From: an uncultured Verrucomicrobiota bacterium
GTDB taxonomy: Bacteria; Verrucomicrobiota; Verrucomicrobiia; Chthoniobacterales; SZAS-18
Direction of reading: 5' to 3'
Assembly (NCBI GenBank): GCA_937859745.1
Contig: CALMAQ010000245.1
Location: 1 to 37,550 of the forward strand
DNA: 37,550 bases
Position numbers and translations under genes: made by a program. The notes beneath the pieces are model-generated. The model was not told the origin of the DNA and made no database searches. It saw nothing but the letters and a program-made list of their open reading frames with translations. Shown piece after piece: positions 22,952 through 31,525 of this stretch (its first letter is position 1; the number at the start of each line of letters is the position of its first letter).

Positions 22952-24532
22952 TCAACCCATCGAAAAGGCACTTTCGCCCGGCTTTTCGCCGGTGCGCTGC
23001 ACGCCGGGATCGTTGGCCGAGAGGTGCATCAAAATGTGGTAAACATCTTCGGGAAAAGTTTTGAGTTCGCCCGCCAGAGCTTCGGCGGTGAAAACCTTAC
23101 CTTGGAAGCGCCCGAGGTGGTCCGTCACCTGCCGCTGGAGCTCCAGCAGTCGGGTGGCGGCCTTCTTGCCGGCCTCGACTCCCGGCTGATGGTAAGCGTT
23201 GATGTGGACTAGGCTGCCGTAGAAGCCGACCGCCCTTTCGTACAGAGCGATGAGCGCGCCGAGCGAGAACGGCGTGACCGATGGAATGCTGATCGTCAGC
23301 GAATCGCGGTCGTTCTCGTAGAGCGCCTTGCGCGTGCCGCGCAGAAAGCCCTGCAGGTAGTCGCCGCTGGTCACACCCGGCTCGACCTCGAACTTCTTCG
23401 CCGCCGGTCGGTCGTCGCGGACCTCAATGAACGTGGCGTAGAAGTTCGGGACGCCATCGCGCAACTGCTGCACGTAGGCGTGCTGGTCAGTCGAGCCCTT
23501 GTTGCCGTACACCGCGATGCCTTGGTGGACGACCCTGCCGTCCAGGTCGCGTTCCTTGCCCAAAGATTCCATCACCAACTGTTGCAGGTACTTGCTCATC
23601 AGAACGAGCCGGTCCTTGTACGGGAGGATCACCATGTCCTTAGCCCCCTTGCCACCGGTGGCGTAGTACCACATCAAGGCGAGCAGCATCCCCATGTTGC
23701 CGCGCACGTCCGACCGGCGCGTATGATGGTCCATGGCCTTCGCGCCTTCCAGAAAGGCGTCGATGTCGATGCCCTGCAAGGCCGCGGGCACCAGACCCAC
23801 CGCGCTCATCACGGAAGTCCGCCCGCCGACCCAGTCATACATCGGAAAGCGCCGCAGCCAGCCTTCCTTGACCGCCACCTTGTCGAGGTCGCTGTCCGGG
23901 CCCGTGACCGCGACGAACTGCTTGGCGAAGTCGATGCCGATCTGCCGACAGCGCGCCTGCGTTTCGAGCATGCCGTTGCGCGTTTCCTTGGTGCCGCCGG
24001 ATTTGGAGGTAACGACGACCAGCGTTTGCTTGAGGGAGTCACCTAACCGGGCAAATACCCGGTCAAAGCCGTCCGGGTCGGTGTTGTCCAGGAAGTACGG
24101 CGTCAACTTGTCGTTGGGTGAGTTGAGCGCGTCGGCGACCAACTGCGGCCCCAACGCTGAACCGCCGATGCCAACCACCAGCACATGGCGGAAGGACTGT
24201 CCGTCCGCCGCCCTGATCTCACCCGCGTGGACCGTCCGCGCGAACTCCTTGATGTCCGCGAGGTCCTTGGTAATCGTTTGTTTAAGTTGGCTGGTCGGTG
24301 CCAGGGAGGCGTCGCGCAGCCAGTAGTGGCCGACCTGCCGCTTTTCGTCCGGGTTGGCGATGGCACCCGCCTCCAGTTCCGCCATCGCGGCGAAGGCCGA
24401 CCCGGCCGCGCCGTCCATGCTGGCGAAGTAGTCGTCTCCGAAGCGCATCCGGCTGATGTCGAGGCTGATGCCGGTGCTCGCGTCGTCCGTCCAATACTGC
24501 TGAAAACGTGCCCAGAGTGCGTCGGGTTCCAT
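22952..24532 (-). CDS. pgi: Glucose-6-phosphate isomerase
   Basis: This enzyme interconverts glucose 6-phosphate and fructose 6-phosphate in glycolysis and gluconeogenesis. The 526-residue product is full length. Family motifs are in order: [11 protein letters not shown] (sugar-phosphate loop), [10 protein letters not shown] (SIS phosphate site), [33 protein letters not shown] with the catalytic His/Gln region, and a C-terminal lysine motif near [12 protein letters not shown]. The sequence is of the long bacterial type with an extra helix at the end ([17 protein letters not shown]). It lies 69 bases downstream of rpoN on the same strand and may be partly co-transcribed. Confidence 0.97.
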   Translation of the reverse strand: MEPDALWARFQQYWTDDASTGISLDISRMRFGDDYFASMDGAAGSAFAAMAELEAGAIANPDEKRQVGHYWLRDASLAPTSQLKQTITKDLADIKEFARTVHAGEIRAADGQSFRHVLVVGIGGSALGPQLVADALNSPNDKLTPYFLDNTDPDGFDRVFARLGDSLKQTLVVVTSKSGGTKETRNGMLETQARCRQIGIDFAKQFVAVTGPDSDLDKVAVKEGWLRRFPMYDWVGGRTSVMSAVGLVPAALQGIDIDAFLEGAKAMDHHTRRSDVRGNMGMLLALMWYYATGGKGAKDMVILPYKDRLVLMSKYLQQLVMESLGKERDLDGRVVHQGIAVYGNKGSTDQHAYVQQLRDGVPNFYATFIEVRDDRPAAKKFEVEPGVTSGDYLQGFLRGTRKALYENDRDSLTISIPSVTPFSLGALIALYERAVGFYGSLVHINAYHQPGVEAGKKAATRLLELQRQVTDHLGRFQGKVFTAEALAGELKTFPEDVYHILMHLSANDPGVQRTGEKPGESAFSMG

Positions 24533-24601
24533 GCCCTAACCCAAAGGCATAAACCGCAAAATGCAACGCTCAATTCGCGTGGTGCCGGGCTGGCGACCGC
24601 G

Positions 24602-26008
24602 TCAATACTGCTTACGCATGTTGCTGGGCAAGATGTTCAACTCGTTGCGGTACTTCGCCACGGTCCGGCGGGCGATGGGGATGCCGCGTTCGCTCAGGAT
24701 CGAGACGATGTCCTTGTCGCTGAGCGGGTTGATCGCACTCTCGGACTTGATCAGGTCGAGGATCGCTTCCTTGACGCTGGTATTGCTCATTGACTCGCCC
24801 GTCGCGGTCTGGTAGCCCGGCGTGAAGAAATAGCGCATCTCAAAGACGCCCTGTGGGGTGGAGATGTACTTCCCCGAGATCGCGCGGCTGACCGTGGTTT
24901 CGTGTACGCCCACCGCCTCCGCGATCTGCACCATCGTCATGGGGCGCAGGTAGGCCGTGCCGTTCTCGAGGAACTCCTCCTGTCGGCTGACGATCTGGTT
25001 GGCGATGTTCGAGATCGTCTGCTGGCGCTGGTGGATGCTCTTGATGAGGAACTTGCCGCTGCGAATCTTGTCGCGGATGTAGTCCTTCACGTCGCCGCCG
25101 CTGTCGTTCTGCGACATGATGTCTTTGTAAGCGTTGGAGATCCGCAGGTGGGGAATCTGTTCCCCGTTGAGCATGACGGTGTAGTTGTCACCGATCTTCT
25201 CGACGCTGACGTCGGGCAGGACGTAATTGTTCGGGTCGGGCGCGAAGATCGCCCCCGGCTTCGGGTCGAGCGTGGCGATGGAATACGCCGCTTGCTGCAC
25301 CTGATCGACGGTCACGCCGAGCCGGCGCGCGATCTCCGGGAAACGCCGTTTGCCGAGTTCGTCCAGGTGCTTACTGATGATCAGGTACTCGAGCGATTTT
25401 TCCTTCTCCTGGCGGCGGAGCTGGATCAGGAGGCATTCGCGCAAGTCCAGGGCACCGACTCCGACCGGATGAAAGCTTTGGATGATCTCGATCAAACGCC
25501 GCAGGTCCGAAGCGGCGACGCCGGTGTTGGCGCTCATTTCCTCCGGGTTGGTCTGTAGGAAGCCGTTGTCGTCGATGTTGCCGATGATTAGTTCCGCCAA
25601 GCGCTGGTCACTCTTGCTCAATCCGACGCTGTTGATCTGGCCGATCAGGTGCTGCTGGAGCGTTTCCTGATTGGCGATGGAATCGAAAAAGAACTGCCGC
25701 CGTTCCTCGTCCTCGTCGCTGCGGCCGTTGTAGCTGCTGTTCTGCGACATGTACTCGCGCCATTCCTCGTCGAGCTTGGCGAGTTGGTTGAACTCCTCTT
25801 GAAAGTCGTCGGCTGGCTGGGCGGGTTCTTCGCACGACGCCTCGGGCGCTTCCTCCTCGAGCACCGGGTTGGTTTGCAGTTCCTGTTGCACGATGTTTCG
25901 CAGTTCCAGCATCGGGGCCTGGAGGATCACCAGGCTTTGCTGCAATTGCGGGGCCAGAACCTGCTGCATCGACAGGTTCTGCGTTTGCTGCATTCCGGGG
26001 CTTGCCAT
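24602..26008 (-). CDS. rpoN: RNA polymerase sigma-54 factor
   Basis: RpoN recognises -24/-12 promoters and needs an AAA+ activator. The 468-residue product shows all regions: region I, Gln/Leu-rich, at about 5-50 (LSMQQVLAPQLQQSLVILQ); an acidic region II (SCEEPAQPADDFQEEF and DEDEERR); the core-binding part; the helix-turn-helix VGVHETTVSRAISGKY; and the RpoN box ARRTVAKYRNEL near the C-terminus. ATG 26008 is chosen because region I starts immediately after; the open frame upstream is non-conserved. A 15-base imperfect palindrome lies in the leader. It is divergent from two small exported-peptide genes that have a good sigma-54 promoter, and the window also holds a sigma-54 activator and glnD. 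Confidence 0.97.
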   Translation of the reverse strand: MASPGMQQTQNLSMQQVLAPQLQQSLVILQAPMLELRNIVQQELQTNPVLEEEAPEASCEEPAQPADDFQEEFNQLAKLDEEWREYMSQNSSYNGRSDEDEERRQFFFDSIANQETLQQHLIGQINSVGLSKSDQRLAELIIGNIDDNGFLQTNPEEMSANTGVAASDLRRLIEIIQSFHPVGVGALDLRECLLIQLRRQEKEKSLEYLIISKHLDELGKRRFPEIARRLGVTVDQVQQAAYSIATLDPKPGAIFAPDPNNYVLPDVSVEKIGDNYTVMLNGEQIPHLRISNAYKDIMSQNDSGGDVKDYIRDKIRSGKFLIKSIHQRQQTISNIANQIVSRQEEFLENGTAYLRPMTMVQIAEAVGVHETTVSRAISGKYISTPQGVFEMRYFFTPGYQTATGESMSNTSVKEAILDLIKSESAINPLSDKDIVSILSERGIPIARRTVAKYRNELNILPSNMRKQY

Positions 26009-26022
26009 AACGAAAGCAAGAA

Positions 26023-26037
26023 TGGGCAATATTCCCA
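26023..26037. promoter_or_regulatory. Short palindrome in the rpoN leader
   Basis: TGGGCAATATTCCCA is a 15-base inverted repeat with one mismatched pair, 14 bases before the rpoN ATG. It may be an operator or a hairpin that controls rpoN translation. Only the symmetry supports this. Confidence 0.25.
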
Positions 26038-26073
26038 ATGTGAGCAAGCGAAAAGGTTGAGTATTTTCGATTT

Positions 26074-26089
26074 TGGAACGTTTTCTGCT
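26074..26089 (+). promoter_or_regulatory. Sigma-54 (-24/-12) promoter for the exported peptide genes
   Basis: TGGAACGTTTTCTGCT matches the consensus TGGCACG-N4-TTGCW at 10 of 12 fixed positions. GG (26075-26076) and GC (26087-26088) are exactly 10 bases apart. Transcription would begin near 26100, 18 bases ahead of the ATG at 26118. It is the best such site I found in the window, and it lies beside rpoN itself. Confidence 0.65.
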
Positions 26090-26117
26090 GCGTTTCGCGT
26101 CGTCTCTGATTCCACGC

Positions 26118-26402
26118 ATGAAAAAACCATCTGACCTCTTTCTTTTCGACCGTCACACGGCACTGACCGCCAGCTTTTTTGCGGTGATTCTCGCGGGCTG
26201 GCTCGCCACGCCGTCGCTTCGTTCCCAGGCGGCGTCCACCACGACCGCCAACGCCGCCTTGACTCCGCTGCTCGCCAAACTCAAGACTCAGCAAGACCTA
26301 ATCGCGGCCAACCAGACGAAGATCGAAGCCCAGACCGCGCAATTGAAGGAAGAAATCCGCGAAACCAAGATTTACGCCGGTCGCGCTGGCAGCCACCGCT
26401 AA
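26118..26402 (+). CDS. Small exported coiled-coil protein, first of a tandem pair
   Basis: The 94-residue product is not recognised as a known family. It has a basic start, a hydrophobic segment (LTASFFAVILAGWLATPSL, about 15-34) acting as a signal peptide or anchor, then a Thr/Ala spacer. A helical heptad-like stretch runs to the end (LLAKLKTQQDLIAANQTK and on), closing with RETKIYAGRAG. The next gene encodes a shorter protein with the same plan and a near-identical ending (REAKIFARRG), so the two are paralogues. A good sigma-54 promoter lies 29 bases upstream. The N-terminus overlaps nothing, and the frame starts right at the ATG. Function unknown; an envelope or secreted structural role is a guess. 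Confidence 0.75.
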   Translation: MKKPSDLFLFDRHTALTASFFAVILAGWLATPSLRSQAASTTTANAALTPLLAKLKTQQDLIAANQTKIEAQTAQLKEEIRETKIYAGRAGSHR

Positions 26403-26439
26403 ACCCAAGAGCACCTCAATCCACAATCCTTCCCGCCGT

Positions 26440-26673
26440 ATGAAAACCGCTTCCTATCCCATCCTCCTGGCCGCCGCGTTGCTGGTCTGCACGCTGCCTC
26501 CCCACCGCGCGCAGTCGCAAGCCCAGCCGGCACCCGTTGACCCGCTCGCCGCCCTCCAGGCGCTGCAAACCGCCAACGACGACCTGCTCAAGCGCCAGGA
26601 AGCCACGCTCAAGGATCTGACCGACATGACCGCCGAAGCGCGCGAGGCGAAAATCTTCGCCCGCCGCGGCTGA
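26440..26673 (+). CDS. Small exported coiled-coil protein, second of a tandem pair
   Basis: The 77-residue product has a clear signal peptide (ILLAAALLVCTLPPHRAQSQA, cleavage near residue 26). A proline/alanine spacer follows, then a helical region (LAALQALQTANDDLLKRQEA) with hydrophobic spacing suited to a coiled coil, ending in REAKIFARRG. The ending and the helix align with the gene 37 bases upstream (RETKIYAGRAG), so the pair arose by duplication. Both are probably transcribed from the sigma-54 promoter at 26074. The stop lies 3 bases before the convergent glmM stop. No domain recognised. Confidence 0.75.
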   Translation: MKTASYPILLAAALLVCTLPPHRAQSQAQPAPVDPLAALQALQTANDDLLKRQEATLKDLTDMTAEAREAKIFARRG

Positions 26674-26676
26674 GGC

Positions 26677-28092
26677 TCACGCGCCGATGCTCGCGACGAG
26701 GCTGGCCGCGATGCGGTCGGCCTGGGTTTCGATCATCGCTTGGTCGCGGCCTTCCACGAGCAACCGCACCTTCGGCTCCGTCCCGGAGTACCGCAGCAGG
26801 ACGCGGCCTTTTCCCGCCAAGGCTTGCTCCGTTTGCTGGACGAGCCCGGACACCTCGTGCAAGTCGTCCAATGGCGGCTTCCGCGCCACTTTGAGGCTGC
26901 GTTGCGCCTGCGGATATTTGACGAGGCAGCGTTTGAGTTCGCTGAGCGGTTTGCCCGTGTCGAGCATGATCCGCAGGATCTGCAGGGCCGTGATGATGCC
27001 GTCGCCCGTGGTCGTGTAATCGCGGAAGATCATGTGTCCGCTCTGCTCGCCACCCAGGTTGAGGCCCGCGCGGACCATCTCCTCGAGCACGTAGCGGTCT
27101 CCCACCTGCGTGCGGACCACCACGCCGCCGCAGTCTGCGAGGGATTCCTCCAGCCCGTAGTTGCTCATCACCGTGGCGGCTAGGGTGTTCTTGGACAGGC
27201 GACCCTGCCGCAGGAACTCGCGCGCGGCGATGGCCATCACCTCGTCGCCATCGACTAATTCGCCATTCTCGTCGCAGAGAAGGACCCGGTCGGCGTCGCC
27301 GTCGTGGGTGATTCCCACCTGCGCGCCTGTCTGGCGGACGAGCAACTGGATTTCCTGCGGGTAGGTGCTGCCGCAGTCGCGGTTGATGTTGGTGCCGTCC
27401 GGGTTGTTGTGAAAGGTGTAAACGTCGGCCCCGAGTTCACGCAGGATGCAGGGGGTCGATTTGTAGGCGGCCCCGTTCGCCACATCCACGGCGATGCGGA
27501 GGTTTTCCAGGGTGAGCTTGCGCGGCAGGCTGGCCTTGGCAAACTCGACGTATCGTCCCAGGGCGTCATCGATCCGCTTGGCGCGGCCGATTTTGCCCGC
27601 CGTGGGCCGGATGTTCTCGATCTGGCCGCTGAAGACCAGGTCTTCGATCTGCCGCTCGACCTCGTCCTCGAGCTTGTAGCCGTCGTGGCGGAAGAACTTG
27701 ATGCCGTTGTCCTCATAGGAATTATGCGACGCCGTGAGCACGATCCCCGCATCGCAGCGTAGCGAACGCGTGATGTAAGCCACCCCGGGCGTGGGCAGCG
27801 GCCCCAGTTGGAGCACATCCACCCCCAGCGACATGAGCCCCGCCGCCAGCGCGTCCTCCAACATGTAGCCGCTCTGGCGGGTGTCCTTGCCCAGCGCGAT
27901 GGTTGGCCGCCCGCTGGCGCGACCTTGTCCCCGTCCCAGTTGAGTGATGACGTGGGCGGCGGCGCGCCCCAGCTTGAGCGCGGTTTCGGCCGTCACGGGC
28001 TCGACATTCGCCATGCCGCGCACTCCGTCCGTGCCGAAAATACGCCGCGGCTTGTTGCTGGTCTTGGGGAAAGGGGCGTCGGAACCGTTCAT
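26677..28092 (-). CDS. glmM: Phosphoglucosamine mutase
   Basis: GlmM converts glucosamine 6-phosphate to glucosamine 1-phosphate, the precursor of UDP-GlcNAc for peptidoglycan and lipopolysaccharide. The 471-residue product begins with a short non-conserved tail and then IFGTDGVRG. The phospho-serine loop is VLTASHNSYEDNG, with Ser122. The metal loop is HDGDADRVLL, the sugar-binding loop is GGEQSGH, and the phosphate-binding end is RYSGTEPKVR. It is the last gene of a run folP-cdaA-small protein-glmM. In Firmicutes GlmM binds and inhibits CdaA, so the linkage is probably functional. The N-terminal extension of about 17 residues could instead be untranslated if a later start is used. Confidence 0.97.
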   Translation of the reverse strand: MNGSDAPFPKTSNKPRRIFGTDGVRGMANVEPVTAETALKLGRAAAHVITQLGRGQGRASGRPTIALGKDTRQSGYMLEDALAAGLMSLGVDVLQLGPLPTPGVAYITRSLRCDAGIVLTASHNSYEDNGIKFFRHDGYKLEDEVERQIEDLVFSGQIENIRPTAGKIGRAKRIDDALGRYVEFAKASLPRKLTLENLRIAVDVANGAAYKSTPCILRELGADVYTFHNNPDGTNINRDCGSTYPQEIQLLVRQTGAQVGITHDGDADRVLLCDENGELVDGDEVMAIAAREFLRQGRLSKNTLAATVMSNYGLEESLADCGGVVVRTQVGDRYVLEEMVRAGLNLGGEQSGHMIFRDYTTTGDGIITALQILRIMLDTGKPLSELKRCLVKYPQAQRSLKVARKPPLDDLHEVSGLVQQTEQALAGKGRVLLRYSGTEPKVRLLVEGRDQAMIETQADRIAASLVASIGA

Positions 28093-28175
28093 GGACTTTC
28101 TTTGGTAAGGAGAGAGATGGCTAATTCACCCGGGGTTCGAAAAATGCAAGGGCCGCCGTCCTGCCGTGCGGCGGG

Positions 28176-28337
28176 TCATTCCCGCGGGACGGTTTCCGTG
28201 GCCGCGGGCGGCGCAGGGGAAACGGGACCAGCAGCGTTTTTGACGCTCTGGCGGATCACGAGCCACAAAATGGTGGCCAAGACGAGTGAGCCCAGCTTGG
28301 CTTTCCAGTTGTGGAGGAGGGAGGGCCGTGAAGACAT
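28176..28337 (-). CDS. 53-residue single-helix membrane protein, CdaR/YbbR N-terminus-like
   Basis: This short frame lies between cdaA (stop 24 bases upstream) and glmM (start 83 bases downstream). It encodes 53 residues: a basic start, then NWKAKLGSLVLATILWLVIR (residues 10-29), one transmembrane helix, then a Pro/Ala tail. The NWK-K-SL-A-LW pattern is that of the N-terminal membrane segment of CdaR (YbbR). In Firmicutes CdaR is encoded between cdaA and glmM and regulates CdaA. All YbbR domains are missing here. Position plus motif make a minimal CdaR-like partner of CdaA the best reading. It has no Shine-Dalgarno. Coding status rests on the motif and context, not on codon statistics. Confidence 0.65.
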   Translation of the reverse strand: MSSRPSLLHNWKAKLGSLVLATILWLVIRQSVKNAAGPVSPAPPAATETVPRE

Positions 28338-28361
28338 GCGGTCGCTGGGAAGCGCGGCGGG

Positions 28362-29195
28362 CTACGCCGCGTCGCGTTCGTTCGTGCGCGCCGGAGAGTG
28401 ATCATCCAAGAGAGAAGCGCCGGGACGGGCAACCTGCTCGAAAAGGACGATCCGGCCAAGCTGGCGGCGCAATTCCGGCATGGACAGTCCGCGCTGGATC
28501 TTCTGGCCGAAGCACAACGACACGCTGCCGGTCTCCTCGCTAACGACCACCGCGACGGCATCGGTTTCCTCGGTCAGGCCCAAGCCCGCGCGATGCCGCA
28601 GGCCGTAGGACCGATCCAGGCTTTCCCGCTGGCTGACCGGGAAGATGCAAGCCGCCGCGACGAGCTGGTTGTCGCGCAGGATCACGCCGCCGTCGTGCAA
28701 GGCGGTTTTGGGATGGAAGATCGTTTGCAGCAGTTCACTGGAAAACAATCCGTTCACTTCCACCCCGGTCTCCGCGTACGACCTTAATCCGATGTCGCGC
28801 TCGATGGCGATCAACGCGCCAAAACGTTTTCCCGCGAGTTCGAACACGCATTCACACAACAAGTCGAGCGTCTGGTTATCCTGCTTGCCGGTGGAGAAGA
28901 ACGACCGGCTACCCAATTCCGCGAAGGCGCGGCGCAGTTCCGGCTGGAAGATGACGACCAGCGCCACCACCAGGAACACCGAATAGCGGCTGAGCAGGTA
29001 ACGGATGACGACCAGGTTGAGGATCACGCTCAGGGTCATGAGCGTGACCAGGAACAGCGCCAGCCCCAGGAGCACCCGGGCCCCACGGGTGCCTCTGAAA
29101 TACAGGTAGCTATAGTACAAGCCCGTCGCCATCAGCAGGATCTCAAGAATCGAGTTCCATTGCTGTTCCAGGAAGCGGAGGACGACGGGGAGCAT
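28362..29195 (-). CDS. cdaA: Membrane diadenylate cyclase (c-di-AMP synthase) CdaA
   Basis: CdaA makes c-di-AMP from two ATP. The 277-residue product has three N-terminal membrane helices (about 12-30, 38-60 and 64-84), then the DAC domain. The adenylation motifs are HPKTALHDGGVIL (Asp168, at 161-173) and GLRHRAGLG (Arg200-His201-Arg202), with the metal-linked GLTEETDAVAVVVSEETG. The family's DGA triplet is DGG here, a conservative change. ATG 29195 is chosen at the start of the first helix; longer in-frame starts lie inside folP. The order folP-cdaA-(CdaR-like)-glmM links c-di-AMP, folate and cell-wall precursor genes. Osmotic and cell-wall control is the known role in other phyla. Confidence 0.95.
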   Translation of the reverse strand: MLPVVLRFLEQQWNSILEILLMATGLYYSYLYFRGTRGARVLLGLALFLVTLMTLSVILNLVVIRYLLSRYSVFLVVALVVIFQPELRRAFAELGSRSFFSTGKQDNQTLDLLCECVFELAGKRFGALIAIERDIGLRSYAETGVEVNGLFSSELLQTIFHPKTALHDGGVILRDNQLVAAACIFPVSQRESLDRSYGLRHRAGLGLTEETDAVAVVVSEETGSVSLCFGQKIQRGLSMPELRRQLGRIVLFEQVARPGASLLDDHSPARTNERDAA

Positions 29196-29241
29196 CTTGA
29201 AGGGAGGCGGAGAACAACGTGACGGTCGGAATCTGCCAGAA

Positions 29242-30087
29242 TCACCCGGTGGTGCCAAGCACCGCTTCGGCGGCTTTCAGGGCGGCGACGTTCTCACGGA
29301 CATCGTGCACCCGGAAGAGCCGTGCGCCGCGCTGGCGCAGCAGCGCGGTCAGTGCCACCGTGGGCCAAAGCCGCTCGGACAAGACGGCGCTATCCGCGAT
29401 CTTTCCGAGAAACGCCTTGCGCGACACGCCGATCACCACGGGCCGCGTGCTGTCCGTCAGTGCGGGCATTTGCCGGAGCAGGGCGAGGTTGTGCTCGGAG
29501 GTCTTGCCGAAGCCGATGCCGGGATCATAGGCGATGCGTCCGGGTTCTATCTCTGCTGCCTGGGCAGCCGCCGCTCGTTCCCGCAGGAAGTCGCGCACCT
29601 CGGCGACGACATCGCCGTAACGGGGTTCAAGCTGCATCGTCGCGGGCGTGCCTTGCATGTGCATGAGCACCAGCCCGGCCCCGGTGCGCGCGACCAGCCG
29701 CGCCATGTCGGCGTCCCCGCGCAGGGCCGTCACGTCGTTGATGATTGCCGCCCCGGCTTCCAAAGCGGCGCGGGCGACTTCCGCCTTCGAGGTGTCCACC
29801 GAAACCAGTGCGTCCGGGATGCGTGCCAGCAAGCCTACCACCACGGGCACCACCCGCCTGCGTTCCTCGGCGGCTTGAACGGGCGCGGCCCCGGGGCGGG
29901 TAGATTCTCCGCCGATGTCGATGATCCCGGCACCCTGCTCGCACATTTCCACGGCGTGCGCGACCGCCCGCCCGGCGTCCGAAAAACGGCCGCCGTCGGA
30001 AAACGAGTCCGGCGTGACGTTCAGGATGCCCATGACCATCCCTCGGGAGGTCAGGTCGAGCGGGCCGCGTGCCGTTTGCCAGATCAT
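29242..30087 (-). CDS. folP: Dihydropteroate synthase
   Basis: FolP joins p-aminobenzoate to dihydropterin pyrophosphate in folate synthesis and is the sulfonamide target. The 281-residue TIM barrel has GILNVTPDSFSDGG near the start, DIGGESTRPGA (pterin-site loop), SVDTSKAEVA, INDVTAL, LMHMQGTP, DPGIGFGKT and VGVSRKAFLG-type phosphate contacts (VIGVSRKAFLG). ATG 30087 matches the family N-terminus; an upstream in-frame start at 30165 would add 26 unrelated residues. It heads the leftward run into cdaA, 46 bases away, and is divergent from a metallopeptidase gene across 98 bases. Confidence 0.96.
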   Translation of the reverse strand: MIWQTARGPLDLTSRGMVMGILNVTPDSFSDGGRFSDAGRAVAHAVEMCEQGAGIIDIGGESTRPGAAPVQAAEERRRVVPVVVGLLARIPDALVSVDTSKAEVARAALEAGAAIINDVTALRGDADMARLVARTGAGLVLMHMQGTPATMQLEPRYGDVVAEVRDFLRERAAAAQAAEIEPGRIAYDPGIGFGKTSEHNLALLRQMPALTDSTRPVVIGVSRKAFLGKIADSAVLSERLWPTVALTALLRQRGARLFRVHDVRENVAALKAAEAVLGTTG

Positions 30088-30185
30088 CCGGCCACCATTT
30101 GCCGGACCGGATCGCAAAGCAACGCGCGGATCGTCGGCGGCGAGACGCTTTTGGTGCCGCCGCATCCGTGCTAGCGTGGGAAACG

Positions 30186-31511
30186 ATGCGCCGACGGGGG
30201 GTCCTCACAGCTTTGCTGATCGCGGCGCTCATCGTGGCGGGACTCGGTTGGGGGAGCTGGTGGCGCGACCGGGAGCCCCTGAAAACGCTCCCTTTCCTCC
30301 GCCAGCGGCTCACCTTCCTCGAAGCGGAAAAAACCCGCCTTCAGGACCTGCTCGCCCGCCAGCACCGCGAAGCCGAGGAAACCGCCGCGCGCCAGAGTCG
30401 GGCGGACATCGAGAACGTCGTGAGCGGTCTGCGTGGCCTGAAGTTCCTCCGCCCAGTGGTGTACCGAGAGATTCCCCGCTCGAAATTGCCCGCGATTCTC
30501 CGGCAGAGACTCAGCCAGCAGGTGCCCGACCAGGAGTTCGCCCGCACCTCCGTTGCCTTTGCGGCGCTCGGGCTGGTCCCTGCCGGGCTCGATCTGAAGA
30601 AGACCTATCTGGCGCTCCTCGGCGAACAGGTGGGTGCCTTTTACGATCAGCACAACCGCGAGCTTTTCACTTTCAGCGGCCAGTCGCTGGCCAGTTCGCA
30701 AAACCGCATCATCCTGGCCCACGAACTGACGCACGCGATGGAAGACCAGCACTTTAACCTCGAACGTCTGCCCCTGGAGGCAAAGGGCAACGACGACCGC
30801 GCGTTGGCGGCCAGCGCCCTGGTCGAAGGCGACGCCACGTTGGTGATGAATCGCTACCTGCTCGGCAACCTGAGCGCCGACGTTTTGCGCGAAAATCTTG
30901 CTGCGACCATGACCACGGACGTACGGCAACTGGCGGTGGCCCCGCGTTTCCTGCGGGAAACTCTGCTGTTTCCGTACCTGAAGGGGCAGGAATTTTGCCA
31001 GGCGCTATTTGACCGGGGCGGCTGGGACGAATTGGGGCGAGCTTTCGTCCAACCGCCTGCCTCCACGTCACAGATTCTACACCCGGAACACTTTTTGTCG
31101 GCTCTGCGCGAGGAACCCGCCAGCGTCGAATGGGAAGGAGTGACCGTCCGGGGCAGCGCGCCAGGCACCGACAACGTGCTAGGTGAGTTTGGTTTGCGCC
31201 AGTTGCTCATCGCCTGGTTGCGGGACGAGAGGCGCGCCGCCGCGCTCGCTGGTGGTTGGCGCGGAGATAGATATCTGGTCTACGGCGACACCACAGCTTC
31301 CAGTTATGTGTGGGAAACGCTGTGGCGGCTGCCTGGCCAAGCCGAGGAATTCGCCCGCACGGTTTCCGCGTCACACCCGGTACGCAGTGGTCGGTTTACG
31401 GCGATGGTGGACGCCACCCATCGGCGGGTACTGCTCATCGATGCGCAAGATGCTTCCTGGGAGGAATCGTTGAAGGCAAATTTTAGCCAGGGGTTCACAC
31501 CGGTTCCCTGA
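30186..31511 (+). CDS. Membrane-anchored HExxH zinc metallopeptidase-like protein
   Basis: The 441-residue protein starts with one membrane helix (LTALLIAALIVAGLGWG, about 7-23). A charged coiled-coil stretch follows (about 38-75, LRQRLTFLEAEKTRLQDLLARQ). The catalytic region has the zinc motif HELTH (His179, Glu180, His183) inside LAHELTHAMEDQHF and a likely third ligand Glu214 in VEGDATLVM. This is the gluzincin arrangement (HExxH...E). The remaining 220 residues are unassigned. The domain would face the periplasm. It starts a rightward series with acylphosphatase 14 bases later. No known substrate; homologues are annotated only as uncharacterised peptidases as far as I recall. Confidence 0.75.
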   Translation: MRRRGVLTALLIAALIVAGLGWGSWWRDREPLKTLPFLRQRLTFLEAEKTRLQDLLARQHREAEETAARQSRADIENVVSGLRGLKFLRPVVYREIPRSKLPAILRQRLSQQVPDQEFARTSVAFAALGLVPAGLDLKKTYLALLGEQVGAFYDQHNRELFTFSGQSLASSQNRIILAHELTHAMEDQHFNLERLPLEAKGNDDRALAASALVEGDATLVMNRYLLGNLSADVLRENLAATMTTDVRQLAVAPRFLRETLLFPYLKGQEFCQALFDRGGWDELGRAFVQPPASTSQILHPEHFLSALREEPASVEWEGVTVRGSAPGTDNVLGEFGLRQLLIAWLRDERRAAALAGGWRGDRYLVYGDTTASSYVWETLWRLPGQAEEFARTVSASHPVRSGRFTAMVDATHRRVLLIDAQDASWEESLKANFSQGFTPVP

Positions 31512-31525
31512 ATCCACCTGTTCCC

